Source: Amycolatopsis rubida
Lineage (GTDB): Bacteria; Actinomycetota; Actinomycetes; Mycobacteriales; Pseudonocardiaceae
Assembly (NCBI RefSeq): GCF_900115345.1
Contig: NZ_FOWC01000002.1
Span: 868,001-932,000, forward strand
Length of the DNA: 64,000 nucleotides
Direction: 5' to 3'
The position numbers were made by a program, and so were the translations under genes. This document shows positions 43,358-52,308 of this stretch, piece by piece; position 1 is the stretch's first letter, and every line of letters begins with the position of its first letter. A model generated the notes under the pieces. That model was not told where the DNA came from and made no database searches. It saw only the letters and a list, made by a program, of their open reading frames with translations.

Positions 43358-44443
43358 TCAGGCGGAGGCCGGTTCGTATCTCCCGGCCCCGCCGATGCTG
43401 CCCGCCGCCAGCCCCAGGTACACCGCGGCCAGCTCGAACCGCAGCGCCAGCACCGCGGCGCGGACGATCTCGTCGGCCTCGATCTCCTCGGCTGGCGCGA
43501 TCAGGTCCGCACCCGGCAGGAACTCCTCGGCTTGGTACCGGGCCGCCTCGGCGGCCGGGCCGGTCCGCACCGACAGCAGCAGCACCCGCGTCGCGACGCC
43601 ACCGGCGGAGTCGTCCGGGTCGGCGAAAATGTCTCGTTCCACGCCGTTCGATTGTGCGACGCGGCGCAACGCCGGGCGGGCCAGCGCCTGCCGGTAGTCC
43701 TCCACGTCGCACACCAGCGCGGCGTGCGCGGCGAACGCGTGCGCCGCGTGCTCGCCGACCGCCACCGCGACCGGGTCGAGCCCCCACAGCAGCGGCACCC
43801 GGTCCGCGACCCGCAGCGCGAGCGCCTTCGCCGGGTTGGCGAACGACTCGCGGGCCAGGTAGTCCTTCTCCGCTTCGAGGTCGAGCTGGTCGGCGAGCGC
43901 CTGCACGTCCGCGACCAGCAGGCCAAGCGCGTTCGCGGTGAGCAGCCCGGCGGCCAGCCCGCGCGGGAACGCCAGCTCCGGCGGCACCGGCACGCGCGGC
44001 ACGAGCAGCACGCCCTTGCCCGCCACCGACGCCGCGACCGGCCCCTCCGCGGGCCCGGACAGCACCACCGACGCACCGAACCGGGCGGCGCGCTCCAGCG
44101 AAGCGGCCAGCTCGCGGTCGCCCGCGTCGTCGGTGTGCGCGAACACCACGTCGAGCGCGCCGATCCAGGCCGGAACCGATTCGGTCACCACGACCGGCAC
44201 CGGGCACGACGGCGTGAGCAGCGCGGCCAGCAGCCGGGTGAGCGTGCGGCTCACCCCCGGCCGGTCGATGAGCACCAGCGAACGCGGCCGCCCGACGTCC
44301 AGCCGTTCGCTCAGCTCCAGTTCGGCCGCCGCCTCGGCGGTGGCCCGCACCTGCGCGCCCGCCATCGCGGCAGCGCGCAGCAACCCCGCGCGGTCGGCGT
44401 CGGCCAGCCGCGCGGAGTCGTCGAGCAGGGAATCGTCAAGCAT
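43358..44443 (-). CDS. SIS-domain sugar-phosphate isomerase-like protein
   Basis: A 361-residue protein with a tandem SIS layout of the bifunctional glucose-6-phosphate/mannose-6-phosphate isomerase type (MLDDSLLDDSARLADADRAG, SLVLIDRPGVSRTLTRLLAA, VPLLWGLDPVAVAVGEHAAH). It corresponds to Rv3256c between manA and manB. Several signature Ser/Thr residues of true SIS sugar-phosphate sites are hard to find, so it may be regulatory rather than catalytic. The ATG at 44443 is 2 bases past the Trm112-like stop, so translation is coupled. Confidence 0.77.
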   Translation of the reverse strand: MLDDSLLDDSARLADADRAGLLRAAAMAGAQVRATAEAAAELELSERLDVGRPRSLVLIDRPGVSRTLTRLLAALLTPSCPVPVVVTESVPAWIGALDVVFAHTDDAGDRELAASLERAARFGASVVLSGPAEGPVAASVAGKGVLLVPRVPVPPELAFPRGLAAGLLTANALGLLVADVQALADQLDLEAEKDYLARESFANPAKALALRVADRVPLLWGLDPVAVAVGEHAAHAFAAHAALVCDVEDYRQALARPALRRVAQSNGVERDIFADPDDSAGGVATRVLLLSVRTGPAAEAARYQAEEFLPGADLIAPAEEIEADEIVRAAVLALRFELAAVYLGLAAGSIGGAGRYEPASA

Positions 44444-44445
44444 GG

Positions 44446-44664
44446 TCAAGCACTGTCGCCATGGTCAGCGGCCGAACCGGGCAGCGTCGCCTCGTCGAGC
44501 AGCAGCACCGGGATGCCGTCGCGCACCGGGTACACCCGGCCGCATTCGGTGCAGGTCAGCGCTTCGGCCTCGGCGTCGTCCGGCGTGCCGGGACGCAGCG
44601 GCGCGTGATCCGGTGACGGGCACGCGAGGATCTCCAGCAGCTGTGCGTCAAGCGTGATGGCCAT
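44446..44664 (-). CDS. Trm112-family small zinc protein
   Basis: A 72-residue Trm112/YcaR-like protein: LLEILACPSPDHAPL, then LTCTECGRVYPVRDGIPVLL. Eukaryotic Trm112 is a scaffold that activates methyltransferases; bacterial forms are small and less understood. C15, C38 and C41 are kept, while the second Cys of the first pair is replaced by the PSPDH segment, where H20 might serve as ligand. It lies within the GDP-mannose supply cluster, coupled to the SIS gene. Confidence 0.85.
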   Translation of the reverse strand: MAITLDAQLLEILACPSPDHAPLRPGTPDDAEAEALTCTECGRVYPVRDGIPVLLLDEATLPGSAADHGDSA

Positions 44665-44732
44665 AGTTCCTCCATACCACGCGTCGTTGGGGTGTTGAGG
44701 GCGCCTTCCGGACACAATCCGGCGCCAGCCGG

Positions 44733-46088
44733 TCAGGCCCGGACAATGGCCAGCACCTCGGCGGTGAGCGCCTCGACCGCGGCCCGGTCGGCGGCCTCCA
44801 CGTTGAGCCGCAGCAGCGGTTCGGTGTTGGAGGGGCGCAGGTTGAACCACGCGCCGCCGGGCAGCTGCACGGTGAGCCCGTCCAGCTCGTCGATCTCGAC
44901 GCCGGACTTGCCCGCGTACGCGTCCTTCACCGCGAGCATCCGCGCGACCTGGTCGCCGACCGTCGAGTTGATCTCGCCGGACGCCGCGTAGCGCGAGAAG
45001 TCCTGGGTGAGCGTGGACAGCGGCCCGTTCTGCTCGCCGAGCGCGGCGAGCACGTGCAGCGCGGCCAGCATGCCGGTGTCGGCGCGCCAGAAGTCGCGGA
45101 AGTAGTAGTGCGCGGAGTGCTCGCCGCCGAAAATCGCCCCGGTACGGGCCATCTCGGCCTTGATGAAGGAGTGCCCGACCCGCGTGCGCACCGGCTTGCC
45201 GCCGTGCTCGGCGACGATCTCCGGCACGCCCTTCGACGTGATCAGGTTGTGGATCACCGTTCCGCCCGGCTCCTTGGCCAGCTCGCGCACCGCGACCAGC
45301 GCGGTGATCGCGCTCGGCGAGACCGGCTCGCCGCGCTCGTCGACGACGAAGCAGCGGTCCGCGTCGCCGTCGAATGCCAGCCCGGCGTCCGCGCCGACCT
45401 CGCGCACCTTGGCTTGCAGGTCGACGATGTTGGCCGGGTCGAGCGGGTTGGCCTCGTGGTTCGGGAAGGTGCCGTCGAGCTCGAAGTACATCGGCACGAT
45501 CTCGATCGGCAGTCCCTCGAACACGGTCGGGACGGTGTGCCCGCCCATGCCGTTGCCCGCGTCGACCACGACCTTGAGCAGCCGCGAGCCGGAGAGGTCG
45601 ACGAGGTTGCGCAGGTAAGCGGCGTAGTCGCTGAGGACATCGCGCTCGGAGACGGTGCCGCGCTGGCCTTCGAAGGCGGGAACGCCCTGCTCGACGGTGT
45701 CGCGGATCTCCGCGAGGCCGGTGTCCTGCCCGACCGGCGAGGCTCCGGCGCGGCACATCTTGATGCCGTTGTACTTCGCGGGGTTGTGGCTCGCGGTGAA
45801 CATCGCGCCGGGCAGGTTGAGCGAGCCGGAGGCGAAGTAGAGCTGGTCGGTGCTGGCCAGGCCGATCGTCACCACGTCGAGGCCCTGGGAGGTCACCCCG
45901 TCGGCGAACGCCGCGGACAGCTCCGGCGACGAATCGCGCATGTCGTGGCCGATCACCACGGCCGGTGCCTCGGGTTTGATGAGCAGCGCGAACGCGGCCC
46001 CGAAGTCCCGGACGAGGGCGGCGTCGAGCTGTTCGCCGACCACGCCGCGAATGTCGTAGGCCTTCACGATGCCCGAAAGGTCTGGCAC
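44733..46088 (-). CDS. manB: Phosphomannomutase/phosphoglucomutase
   Basis: A 451-residue alpha-D-phosphohexomutase converting mannose-6-phosphate to mannose-1-phosphate. The phosphoserine motif is MFTASHNPAKYNG (S100), the magnesium loop FDGDADRCF, the sugar loop GEHSAHYYF and the phosphate loop RPSNTEPLLRL. Together with manA it feeds GDP-mannose synthesis for mannosides and lipoglycans. Start is GTG at 46088 behind GGGGAGAAGG. First gene of the cluster after the DUF3499 gene. Confidence 0.95.
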   Translation of the reverse strand: MPDLSGIVKAYDIRGVVGEQLDAALVRDFGAAFALLIKPEAPAVVIGHDMRDSSPELSAAFADGVTSQGLDVVTIGLASTDQLYFASGSLNLPGAMFTASHNPAKYNGIKMCRAGASPVGQDTGLAEIRDTVEQGVPAFEGQRGTVSERDVLSDYAAYLRNLVDLSGSRLLKVVVDAGNGMGGHTVPTVFEGLPIEIVPMYFELDGTFPNHEANPLDPANIVDLQAKVREVGADAGLAFDGDADRCFVVDERGEPVSPSAITALVAVRELAKEPGGTVIHNLITSKGVPEIVAEHGGKPVRTRVGHSFIKAEMARTGAIFGGEHSAHYYFRDFWRADTGMLAALHVLAALGEQNGPLSTLTQDFSRYAASGEINSTVGDQVARMLAVKDAYAGKSGVEIDELDGLTVQLPGGAWFNLRPSNTEPLLRLNVEAADRAAVEALTAEVLAIVRA

Positions 46089-46163
46089 GCCTTCTCCCCG
46101 CCGCTAGTTCCGTGGCGACGCCACTCGCGCCGCGGGCGAAAGCCTACCGGTCGGGAGGATGGC

Positions 46164-46517
46164 TCAGGCGCGCCCCGGGAGGACGCGCAGATGGCCGCGC
46201 CTGCCGGAGGGCCCTTCGGGCTCGGGCTGCACGGACGGGACGTCAGAGCGACCGGCCTCGCGAACCGCCTCGGCCAGCGCGGTCAGCTCGTCGGCGGACT
46301 GCTCCGGAGCCGCGAAGGCCCCCTCGTGGCGGACGACTTCCCAGCCCTTCGGGACGGTCAGCCGCAGCGCGTGGGCCTCGCAGAGGTCGTAGGAATGCGG
46401 TTCGGAAGCGGTGGCCAGCGGTCCGACGACCGCGGTCGAGTCCTGGTAGGCATACGTGAGCGTGGCGACAGCGGGTTCGAGGCAACCCGTTCGCGAACAT
46501 TTCCGTACGCTCCGCAC
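46164..46517 (-). CDS. DUF3499 family protein
   Basis: A 117-residue actinobacterial protein of unknown function. The conserved first two thirds (VRSVRKCSRTGCLEPAVATL, TYAYQDSTAVVGPLA, EPHSYDLCEAHALRLTVPKG, WEVVRHEG) carry CxxxxC and CxxH-like zinc ligands (KCSRTGC, LCEAH), so a small zinc ribbon is likely. GTG at 46517 begins at the conserved point, without a ribosome binding site, suggesting a leaderless mRNA. The DUF3499-manB neighbourhood is conserved in mycobacteria (Rv3258c). Confidence 0.87.
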   Translation of the reverse strand: MRSVRKCSRTGCLEPAVATLTYAYQDSTAVVGPLATASEPHSYDLCEAHALRLTVPKGWEVVRHEGAFAAPEQSADELTALAEAVREAGRSDVPSVQPEPEGPSGRRGHLRVLPGRA

Positions 46518-46597
46518 GATCGGAAACGATAGCGCGTCGCCGCAAGTGAAGTACCGGCGACACGCGCGTTGTCCTGGCGACCGCATAGACTTGGACG

Positions 46598-47062
46598 GTG
46601 GCGACGGCTCGTGACTACCGACAACGGCAGCGAATGCGACGGGACCGGCACGGCCGGGGCCTGCGCGGGACGCTCTATCCAGCGTCCCTGCCCGCAGCAG
46701 CGAGCCGCGCGGAGCGCTTCGACGCGCTGGTGCTGGACGCCCTGGAGCCCATCGAGGCCCGCTGGCGACACGAACTGACGAAACTGGACGTAGCGGTAGA
46801 CGACGTCCCCGAAGTCCGCATGGACGGCCGAGCCCCCGCAGACGGAGTGCTGCACGACGGCGCAGTCCCCCTGTCCCGCCTGGTCCCAGCCGGCGTCGAC
46901 CGAACCGGCCTGCCCACCCGAGCCCGCATCGTGCTCTACCGCCGCCCCTTGGAAGCACGCGCCAAAGACCCGGCGGAACTGGCAGACCTGGTCCACGACG
47001 TCCTGGTAGAGCAAGTCGCAGGCTACCTAGGCGTAGAACCAGACGTCATCGAAGGCGACTGA
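46598..47062 (+). CDS. Metallopeptidase-family protein (Rv3259-like) lacking HExxH
   Basis: A 154-residue protein of the small zincin_1 (PF06262) type that lies beside DUF3499 in actinobacteria. The basic N-terminus (RQRQRMRRDRHGRG) is followed by FDALVLDALEPIEARW and RARIVLYRRPLEARAKD. Where zincin_1 members have HExxH, this one reads LVHDVLVEQVAGYLGV, so the catalytic glutamate and second histidine are missing. I recall the same in Rv3259. It is probably not a peptidase in the usual sense. Start is GTG at 46598. Confidence 0.72.
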   Translation: MATARDYRQRQRMRRDRHGRGLRGTLYPASLPAAASRAERFDALVLDALEPIEARWRHELTKLDVAVDDVPEVRMDGRAPADGVLHDGAVPLSRLVPAGVDRTGLPTRARIVLYRRPLEARAKDPAELADLVHDVLVEQVAGYLGVEPDVIEGD

Positions 47063-47071
47063 CACACCACC

Positions 47072-47237
47072 GTCTGTGAGGGCCACCACCAGCCCCACCC
47101 CAACCGCAGCCAGCGCACCCAACAGTCGAGGCACCCAGGCCCTCCCCCGCACCCCGATACGAAGCCCCCCTGCACACTCAAGCTTCGGGGTGCCCCACGC
47201 AACCCCCAAAGGCAATGTCGCCGCCAGGCGACGAGCC
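47072..47237. repeat. Composite intergenic repeat region, copy 2
   Basis: Starts with GTCTGTGAGGGCCACC and ends at 47183-47237 with CTTCGGGGTGCCCCA and GCAATGTCGC plus GCCAGGCGACGAGCC, matching both ends of the region at 37256-37523 in order and orientation. The middle differs and lacks the 23-bp hairpin. It separates the converging Rv3259-like and glycosyltransferase genes. Confidence 0.8.
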
Positions 47238-47239
47238 CG

Positions 47240-50200
47240 TCACTCCCGCCGCCGAGACGGAATAGCCGTCAACGCCGTGAACAACACCGCCGCCAGTTGC
47301 ACCAGCAGCAACAACCCCCGCTCAGTCCCCGGAAACGTCACCGACACCTCCGAAGACCGAGGCGGCACCGACACCGCGACTTGATGCCCCCAAGCAGGCA
47401 CGATCGGCACAGCCTTCCCGTCAACGCTCGCCTGCCACCCGGCCTCCTGCTCAGCCGCCAGCACCAGCAACCGCCCCGTCGGCCCCTCCGACGCCCGCAC
47501 CCGCACCTCCGGCAACCGCGCGGCCACCGGCGAAATCCCCGGATTGGTCCCCGGCGCACCCCCGCCGGTAACAGCCTGCTTAGCCAACTCCGGCGAGATC
47601 AACGCGACCTCCCCGGACTTGGGCAGCAACCGCAACGCAGGACGCCCGTCCGAAGTCGGAGCCGCCACCGCGGCGAGATCACTAGCCGCCGCGGCGAAAG
47701 CCCGCGCATCCGTCCCAGCAGGCAGCACCACGTACTGAACCCCAGCCGCCGCAGCAGCCGCGAACACCCGCTTGAGCGCCGCGACATCCCCCTGCCCCAG
47801 CCCACGCCGCCACTCAGCCAGCCGCTCCGGCGTCCCCTTGACCGGCGCGAGCTCATCATCGCCGAAGAGCGCCAACCGCCCCCCGGTCTGCCGAACCTGC
47901 CCGGCACTCACGTCAAGCACCGCCCGCCCAGTAGCCGCGACATCCGCCGCCACCTCAGGAGCGAGCTGCGGCCGCGCCGCTGCCGTCAACGGCCCCTCGG
48001 GACCAGTCGCGACCGCCCCGGCAGCCAACGCAGCCACCACCACGACCCCAGCAACCGCCAGCACCTTCGGCAACCAGACGGCGGGCACCGCCGGACCGCC
48101 CCGCTGCCAAGTGGCCAGCACCGCCCACAACAACCCGGCACCGACCACCAGCAACGGCACCCCGGCGTACCCAGACGCAGGCGCCCCGCCCTGCATCGGC
48201 GTCAACTGCACCTGCCGCACCAACACCACGCCGATCAGGCCGAGCACCGCGAGCGCCAGCCCGCCAACGACCTGCTTCCGCGGCCGAACCACGAGCGCGA
48301 CAAGCGTCGCCGCGAGCACCACCACCCCGATCGGCCACGCCCCCGGCCCGCCCGGCGTAAGCCCGGCAAGATCCGTAGCCGACGCAGGTGCGGCCGGACC
48401 GCCGAGACCTTGCAGCAGCAGTTCCGGATGCCGCAGCAGCACAGTCGGCCACGGCAGCAACAGCACCAGCGGCAGCAGCACCACGATCCCGACCGACGCC
48501 ACCCGCCGAGCCAGCCCGGACGGCGCAGGCAACACCACGAACCCGACCAGCAGCCCGACCAGCGCGAGCCCGTGCGCGAGCGGCGAGAACGCCCCAAGCA
48601 ACGCGACCCCGAACGCCGACAGCGCCGAGACGTGCAACCAGCGCGTACCCGGCCGGGTCAGCAACCGGACGATGCCCGCCACCACAAGCGGCAGCACAAG
48701 ATGGACCACAACCACATCAAGCCGCCCCTGCGCGACCGACGCAGTCGCGGCAGGCAGCAACGCGTACGTCGCGGCAACAGCAGCGCGCACCCAGCGGCGC
48801 ACAGCGAGCTTGCGAGTGGCGACGTACGCACTGAGCGCGGCAAGCGGGATGTCGCCGATCAGCAGGATCGCCACGAGCGCGGCCGGACCGCCGATCGGAG
48901 CGAAGATCGCGCCGATCGTGCCGAGCACCGGCAGCGTCGCGGGAGCGGGCGCACCGGTGCCGCCGGCCACCGAATGCCACGGCGACAGGTACGTCGACCA
49001 GATCTCGCCGAGCCCGCCGACCGGCAGCAGCTGGCCGCCCCACAGGTCGAGACCGAGCCGTCCGCGGTTGAGCGCCAAAGCCAGCGCGGTGAGCAGAACG
49101 ACCAGCACCACTGGCGGCGCGAAGACGGTCGCGGCGAGCACGCGTCGCCGGTTGACCTCCACGAACACCAGATCCGGTTCCGGCGCGGCCGGTTCCGGAC
49201 GGGGCGACGGCGACGGCTGGGCCGCGGTCTCCCCGGCCGGTTCGGTGTCCTCTTCGGACACCGGCGCTTCCGGCAACGTGACTGCGACGACCGTGCCCGG
49301 CCGACGCAGTCCTCGGCCGCGAGTGCTCAGCCCGCGCAGCGCACCGGCGGGCAAGGCGTCCGGACCGACCGGACGCGCGCCGGACGCGGCGAGCGCCTCC
49401 GGCGGAATCCACGCCGACTCCTGCTCGACGCTGTCCGGCACCGTCCCGAGTGCTACATCGCTCTGTACCCCGCGCCGGACGAGTCCAACCACTCCGGCGC
49501 TGATCGCGTTGCGCAGCCGCGCGATCCGGCTCGTGAAGAGCCCGCGGACGGTGCCCGGCCGCGGCTGCTCGCGCCGCCGCGCACGGGCCGCGCGGAGATT
49601 CCCCTTGCCGCCGCACAGGTATCCGAGCGCGGCCAGTTCCGCGCCGGCTTCGGTGGTGCGCCGCAGCACGAAGAACACGAATGCGCGCAGCACCAGCATG
49701 ACCGGCAACCGGACGAGACCGAACCAGAACGACGGGGTCGAGCAGTTCACGAGAAAGACGCGGACGCCGTGCGAACGGTTCAGCGCGGCCAGCGGACGAC
49801 CGGCGGCGTCCGGGGTGCGCTGCCCGGTGGACACGGCGCGAGCGTGCCGGACGCGCGCGGAGGGCACCGACAGCACGAGCGAGCCCGCCGCGTTGGCGCG
49901 CCAGCCGAAGTCGAGATCCTCGCGCAGCAACGGGAAGTCCTCGTCGTAGCCGCCGAGGGCGTCCCAGAGTTCCCGCTGCACCAACGATCCGGCGCTCGGG
50001 ACGGCGAGGACCTCGCTGGGTTCGCCGTCCGGCGCGGCCATCTGCTGGCGGTGCCCGGAGGCGTCGGTGGACAGCCCCGCTTCGACGATCAACCGCGGAT
50101 CGGCCCAGTCGATGCCGAGCGGCCCGAGCACCTTCGCGGACGGGTTTTCCTCCGCGGCGCGGACGAGCTGGTCGAGGCAGTCGGGTTCGGGGGCGCAGTC

Positions 50201-50581
50201 GTCGTGCAGCACCCACAGCCACGTTCCCGGGTCGCCCCACCGTTCCACCGCGTGCGCGACGCCCGCGGCGACCGCCTCCGCGAATCCGGTTTCACTCGTC
50301 AGAGTGACAACTCCGGACAGCACGGGTTCCTCGGCGGCCGCGCCCGGCTGCGCTGCGTCGGCGAGCAGTTTCGGGGTACGGTCGGTTGATCCGGTGTCCA
50401 CGGCGAGCACGTGCCGCGGGCGGACTGTGCTGCGCCGCAACGCGGAAAGCGCCAGCGGCAGCCATTCTTCGCCGTCGTGACAGACCACAATGGCCAGAAC
50501 GGGCAACGTCCGCACAGCGGGCGGAACGACGGTGCGAGGCAAGAACGGCTCCTGCTCGGACGGGACGATGGGTGCGGTCAC
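47240..50581 (-). CDS. Large membrane glycosyltransferase, family 2
   Basis: A 1113-residue protein. Residues about 35-290 are a GT-A family 2 domain (LAIVVCHDGEEWLPLALSAL, AVDTGSTDRTPKLL, WLWVLHDDCAPEPDCLDQLV, LREDLDFGWRANAAG), cytoplasmic. After a linker rich in Pro and Glu come about 12-14 transmembrane helices (from about 490) and an extracytoplasmic C-terminal domain, then a last helix. It probably transfers a sugar from a nucleotide or polyprenyl donor in cell-envelope glycan synthesis. Start is GTG at 50581. Its place between whiB2 and the mannose cluster suggests an envelope role; acceptor unknown. Confidence 0.82.
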   Translation of the reverse strand: MTAPIVPSEQEPFLPRTVVPPAVRTLPVLAIVVCHDGEEWLPLALSALRRSTVRPRHVLAVDTGSTDRTPKLLADAAQPGAAAEEPVLSGVVTLTSETGFAEAVAAGVAHAVERWGDPGTWLWVLHDDCAPEPDCLDQLVRAAEENPSAKVLGPLGIDWADPRLIVEAGLSTDASGHRQQMAAPDGEPSEVLAVPSAGSLVQRELWDALGGYDEDFPLLREDLDFGWRANAAGSLVLSVPSARVRHARAVSTGQRTPDAAGRPLAALNRSHGVRVFLVNCSTPSFWFGLVRLPVMLVLRAFVFFVLRRTTEAGAELAALGYLCGGKGNLRAARARRREQPRPGTVRGLFTSRIARLRNAISAGVVGLVRRGVQSDVALGTVPDSVEQESAWIPPEALAASGARPVGPDALPAGALRGLSTRGRGLRRPGTVVAVTLPEAPVSEEDTEPAGETAAQPSPSPRPEPAAPEPDLVFVEVNRRRVLAATVFAPPVVLVVLLTALALALNRGRLGLDLWGGQLLPVGGLGEIWSTYLSPWHSVAGGTGAPAPATLPVLGTIGAIFAPIGGPAALVAILLIGDIPLAALSAYVATRKLAVRRWVRAAVAATYALLPAATASVAQGRLDVVVVHLVLPLVVAGIVRLLTRPGTRWLHVSALSAFGVALLGAFSPLAHGLALVGLLVGFVVLPAPSGLARRVASVGIVVLLPLVLLLPWPTVLLRHPELLLQGLGGPAAPASATDLAGLTPGGPGAWPIGVVVLAATLVALVVRPRKQVVGGLALAVLGLIGVVLVRQVQLTPMQGGAPASGYAGVPLLVVGAGLLWAVLATWQRGGPAVPAVWLPKVLAVAGVVVVAALAAGAVATGPEGPLTAAARPQLAPEVAADVAATGRAVLDVSAGQVRQTGGRLALFGDDELAPVKGTPERLAEWRRGLGQGDVAALKRVFAAAAAAGVQYVVLPAGTDARAFAAAASDLAAVAAPTSDGRPALRLLPKSGEVALISPELAKQAVTGGGAPGTNPGISPVAARLPEVRVRASEGPTGRLLVLAAEQEAGWQASVDGKAVPIVPAWGHQVAVSVPPRSSEVSVTFPGTERGLLLLVQLAAVLFTALTAIPSRRRE

Positions 50582-50998
50582 CCTACGGCCTGCGCCGACG
50601 CGCGGGCACCGGCCCACGCCGCGCGTCCGGCGGATCCCACCGCGTGGACGAACCGAGCGCGAGAGAAATTCCGCGAGCGCCGAACCGGCTCGCTCAAGCG
50701 GGAACCAGCGGCACCCGGTGCAGCCGCGAGATCCGCCGCGGCCCGGGGTTTCCGCCGCGGAAGACGAAGATCACAAAGAGAACCACGGCACAGCACCGAT
50801 TTTCCGGCCGCTGTGACGGCACTTCTGCCCGCACGCCCGCTGCTGGACCGGGCCGCGCGAATCCGGCGAATGTGCCCGGTGCCACCTCGGCGAGGACTCC
50901 CATCCCGCCGTGCCGCGCCGGGCGCAGCACTCGCTCGCCGCCGTGCCGTCGGCGGGGCGCGCCCCCGGTCCGCGTGGACCGGGGGAACCGGAACCCGT
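50582..50998. other. Intergenic stretch between whiB2 and the glycosyltransferase
   Basis: About 400 bases without a gene. Close to the whiB2 end lies a strong hairpin (50962-50985); the rest should hold the glycosyltransferase promoter. Nothing else stands out. Confidence 0.55.
50962..50985 (-). terminator. Terminator after whiB2
   Basis: A perfect 10-bp stem CCCCCGGTCC / GGACCGGGGG with loop GCGT, 14 bases past the whiB2 stop. Confidence 0.85.
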
Positions 50999-51322
50999 TT
51001 AGACGGCCCGTTTCTTCAGCTTGCGACGTTCCCGTTCGGACAGTCCGCCCCAGATGCCGAAGCGCTCGTCGTGCGCCAGCGCATACTCGAGACAGTCGTC
51101 CTTGACCTCGCAGCCAAGGCAAATCCGCTTGGCCTCGCGGGTCGAGCCGCCCTTCTCGGGGAAGAACGCCTCCGGGTCGGTCTGCGCGCACAGGGCGCGC
51201 TCCTGCCAGTCCTGCTCCTCGGGGACGTCGAAAAGGTCGGTCAGATCCCCGAGCTGCTGCTCCGGGTTCTCTCCCCAACCCACGACGTGCCCCCATTCCC
51301 TGTTGTCCGCTTCCAACCGCAC
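50999..51322 (-). CDS. whiB2: WhiB2-type iron-sulfur regulator
   Basis: A 107-residue Wbl protein. The four cluster ligands are C45, C68, C71 and C77 (ALCAQTD, RICLGCEVKDDCLEYAL), followed by the GIWGG turn and a basic C-terminal DNA-binding tail (RERRKLKKR). The sequence LTDLFDVPEEQDWQERALC and PEAFFPEKGGSTREAKRIC is that of WhiB2/WhmD/WblE proteins, which control septation. GTG at 51322 is chosen for its GAGGAGG; an in-frame GTG at 51346 is weaker. TACACAGGTGTA, a perfect palindrome, lies about 90 bases upstream. Confidence 0.92.
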   Translation of the reverse strand: MRLEADNREWGHVVGWGENPEQQLGDLTDLFDVPEEQDWQERALCAQTDPEAFFPEKGGSTREAKRICLGCEVKDDCLEYALAHDERFGIWGGLSERERRKLKKRAV

Positions 51323-51530
51323 GTCCGCCTCCTCGCTCCTACGCACTCCCCAGGCTGGCGGTGGTGAAACGACACCCGCTGCCCCCTCCGGCAGCGAATG
51401 ACATCACTGTGATTACACCTGTGTAGTGCGGCCAGGTCAAGCCGAGTAGCGAGTTCGGGGGATCTCTGGGCCCGGGTGCGCAAGGGGACACGCCGAAGAC
51501 TTCACACCGGGCATACGGAAGACTGGTGGG

Positions 51531-52304
51531 GTGCAGAGATCAGCAGTGCGTCCGAGCCCGATCTTCCTCGGCATCCTCGCCGTCGCCGTCGCCGGTGGTT
51601 TCCTGGCTGCATACGGTGATTCAACGACTCTTCTCAGTTCCCGCGACCCGATGTTCATCGCGGGCGTCGTGCTGCTCGTGCTGGGCGGCTGGATGGCTTC
51701 GCTGACGCTCCACGAGTTCGGGCACGCCTTCGTCGCCTTCCGCGGCGGTGATCACGAGATCGCTCACAAGGGGTACCTCTCGCTGGACGTCCGGCGCTAC
51801 GCCGACCCCGTCCTGTCCTTCGTGCTTCCGCTCATCTTCTTGGTGATCGGCGGCATCCCGCTGCCAGGCGGCGCGGTGTGGATCAACCGCGGCGCGCTGC
51901 GCAATCGCGCGACCGCGTCGTGGACCTCGCTGGCCGGCCCGCTCAGCAACCTCGCCGTCGGCGCCGCGCTGTGCCTGGCGACCATGCTGATCCCGATGGC
52001 GAGCGGCCTCTTCTACGCGATGTCGTACCTCGCGCTGCTGCAGATGATGACGTTCCTGATCAACATCCTGCCGGTGCCGGGACTGGACGGCTGGGGCGCG
52101 CTGGAGCCGTACCTCTCGCCGCAGGCGCGGGCGTTCGGCGCGCGGGTGCGGCCGTGGGCTCCGCTGGTGCTCTTCGCGCTGTTCTTCCTTTTCCGTCCGG
52201 TGTCGGATCTGCTCTGGACGATCGCCGGGGCCATCTACGAACCGCTCGGCGGCAACGCGGTCGCGGCCGCCATCGGGCAGAAAGCGTTCCTCTTCTGGCG
52301 CTGA
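51531..52304 (+). CDS. Site-2 protease family membrane metalloprotease
   Basis: A 257-residue M50-family intramembrane protease. The zinc motif is LTLHEFGHAFVAF in an early helix and the third ligand is in INILPVPGLDGWGALEPYL; about six hydrophobic segments surround them. It is the short type without PDZ domain. Such proteases cleave membrane-bound regulators, but this FTS/YdaF-like short branch has no proven substrate. Start is GTG at 51531 with little ribosome binding site. Divergent from whiB2. Confidence 0.88.
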   Translation: MQRSAVRPSPIFLGILAVAVAGGFLAAYGDSTTLLSSRDPMFIAGVVLLVLGGWMASLTLHEFGHAFVAFRGGDHEIAHKGYLSLDVRRYADPVLSFVLPLIFLVIGGIPLPGGAVWINRGALRNRATASWTSLAGPLSNLAVGAALCLATMLIPMASGLFYAMSYLALLQMMTFLINILPVPGLDGWGALEPYLSPQARAFGARVRPWAPLVLFALFFLFRPVSDLLWTIAGAIYEPLGGNAVAAAIGQKAFLFWR

Positions 52305-52308
52305 GGGC

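Noticed and set aside
47297..50389. A 1030-codon plus-strand frame opposite the glycosyltransferase
   Set aside because: Arg/Pro/His-rich antisense shadow without any family feature.
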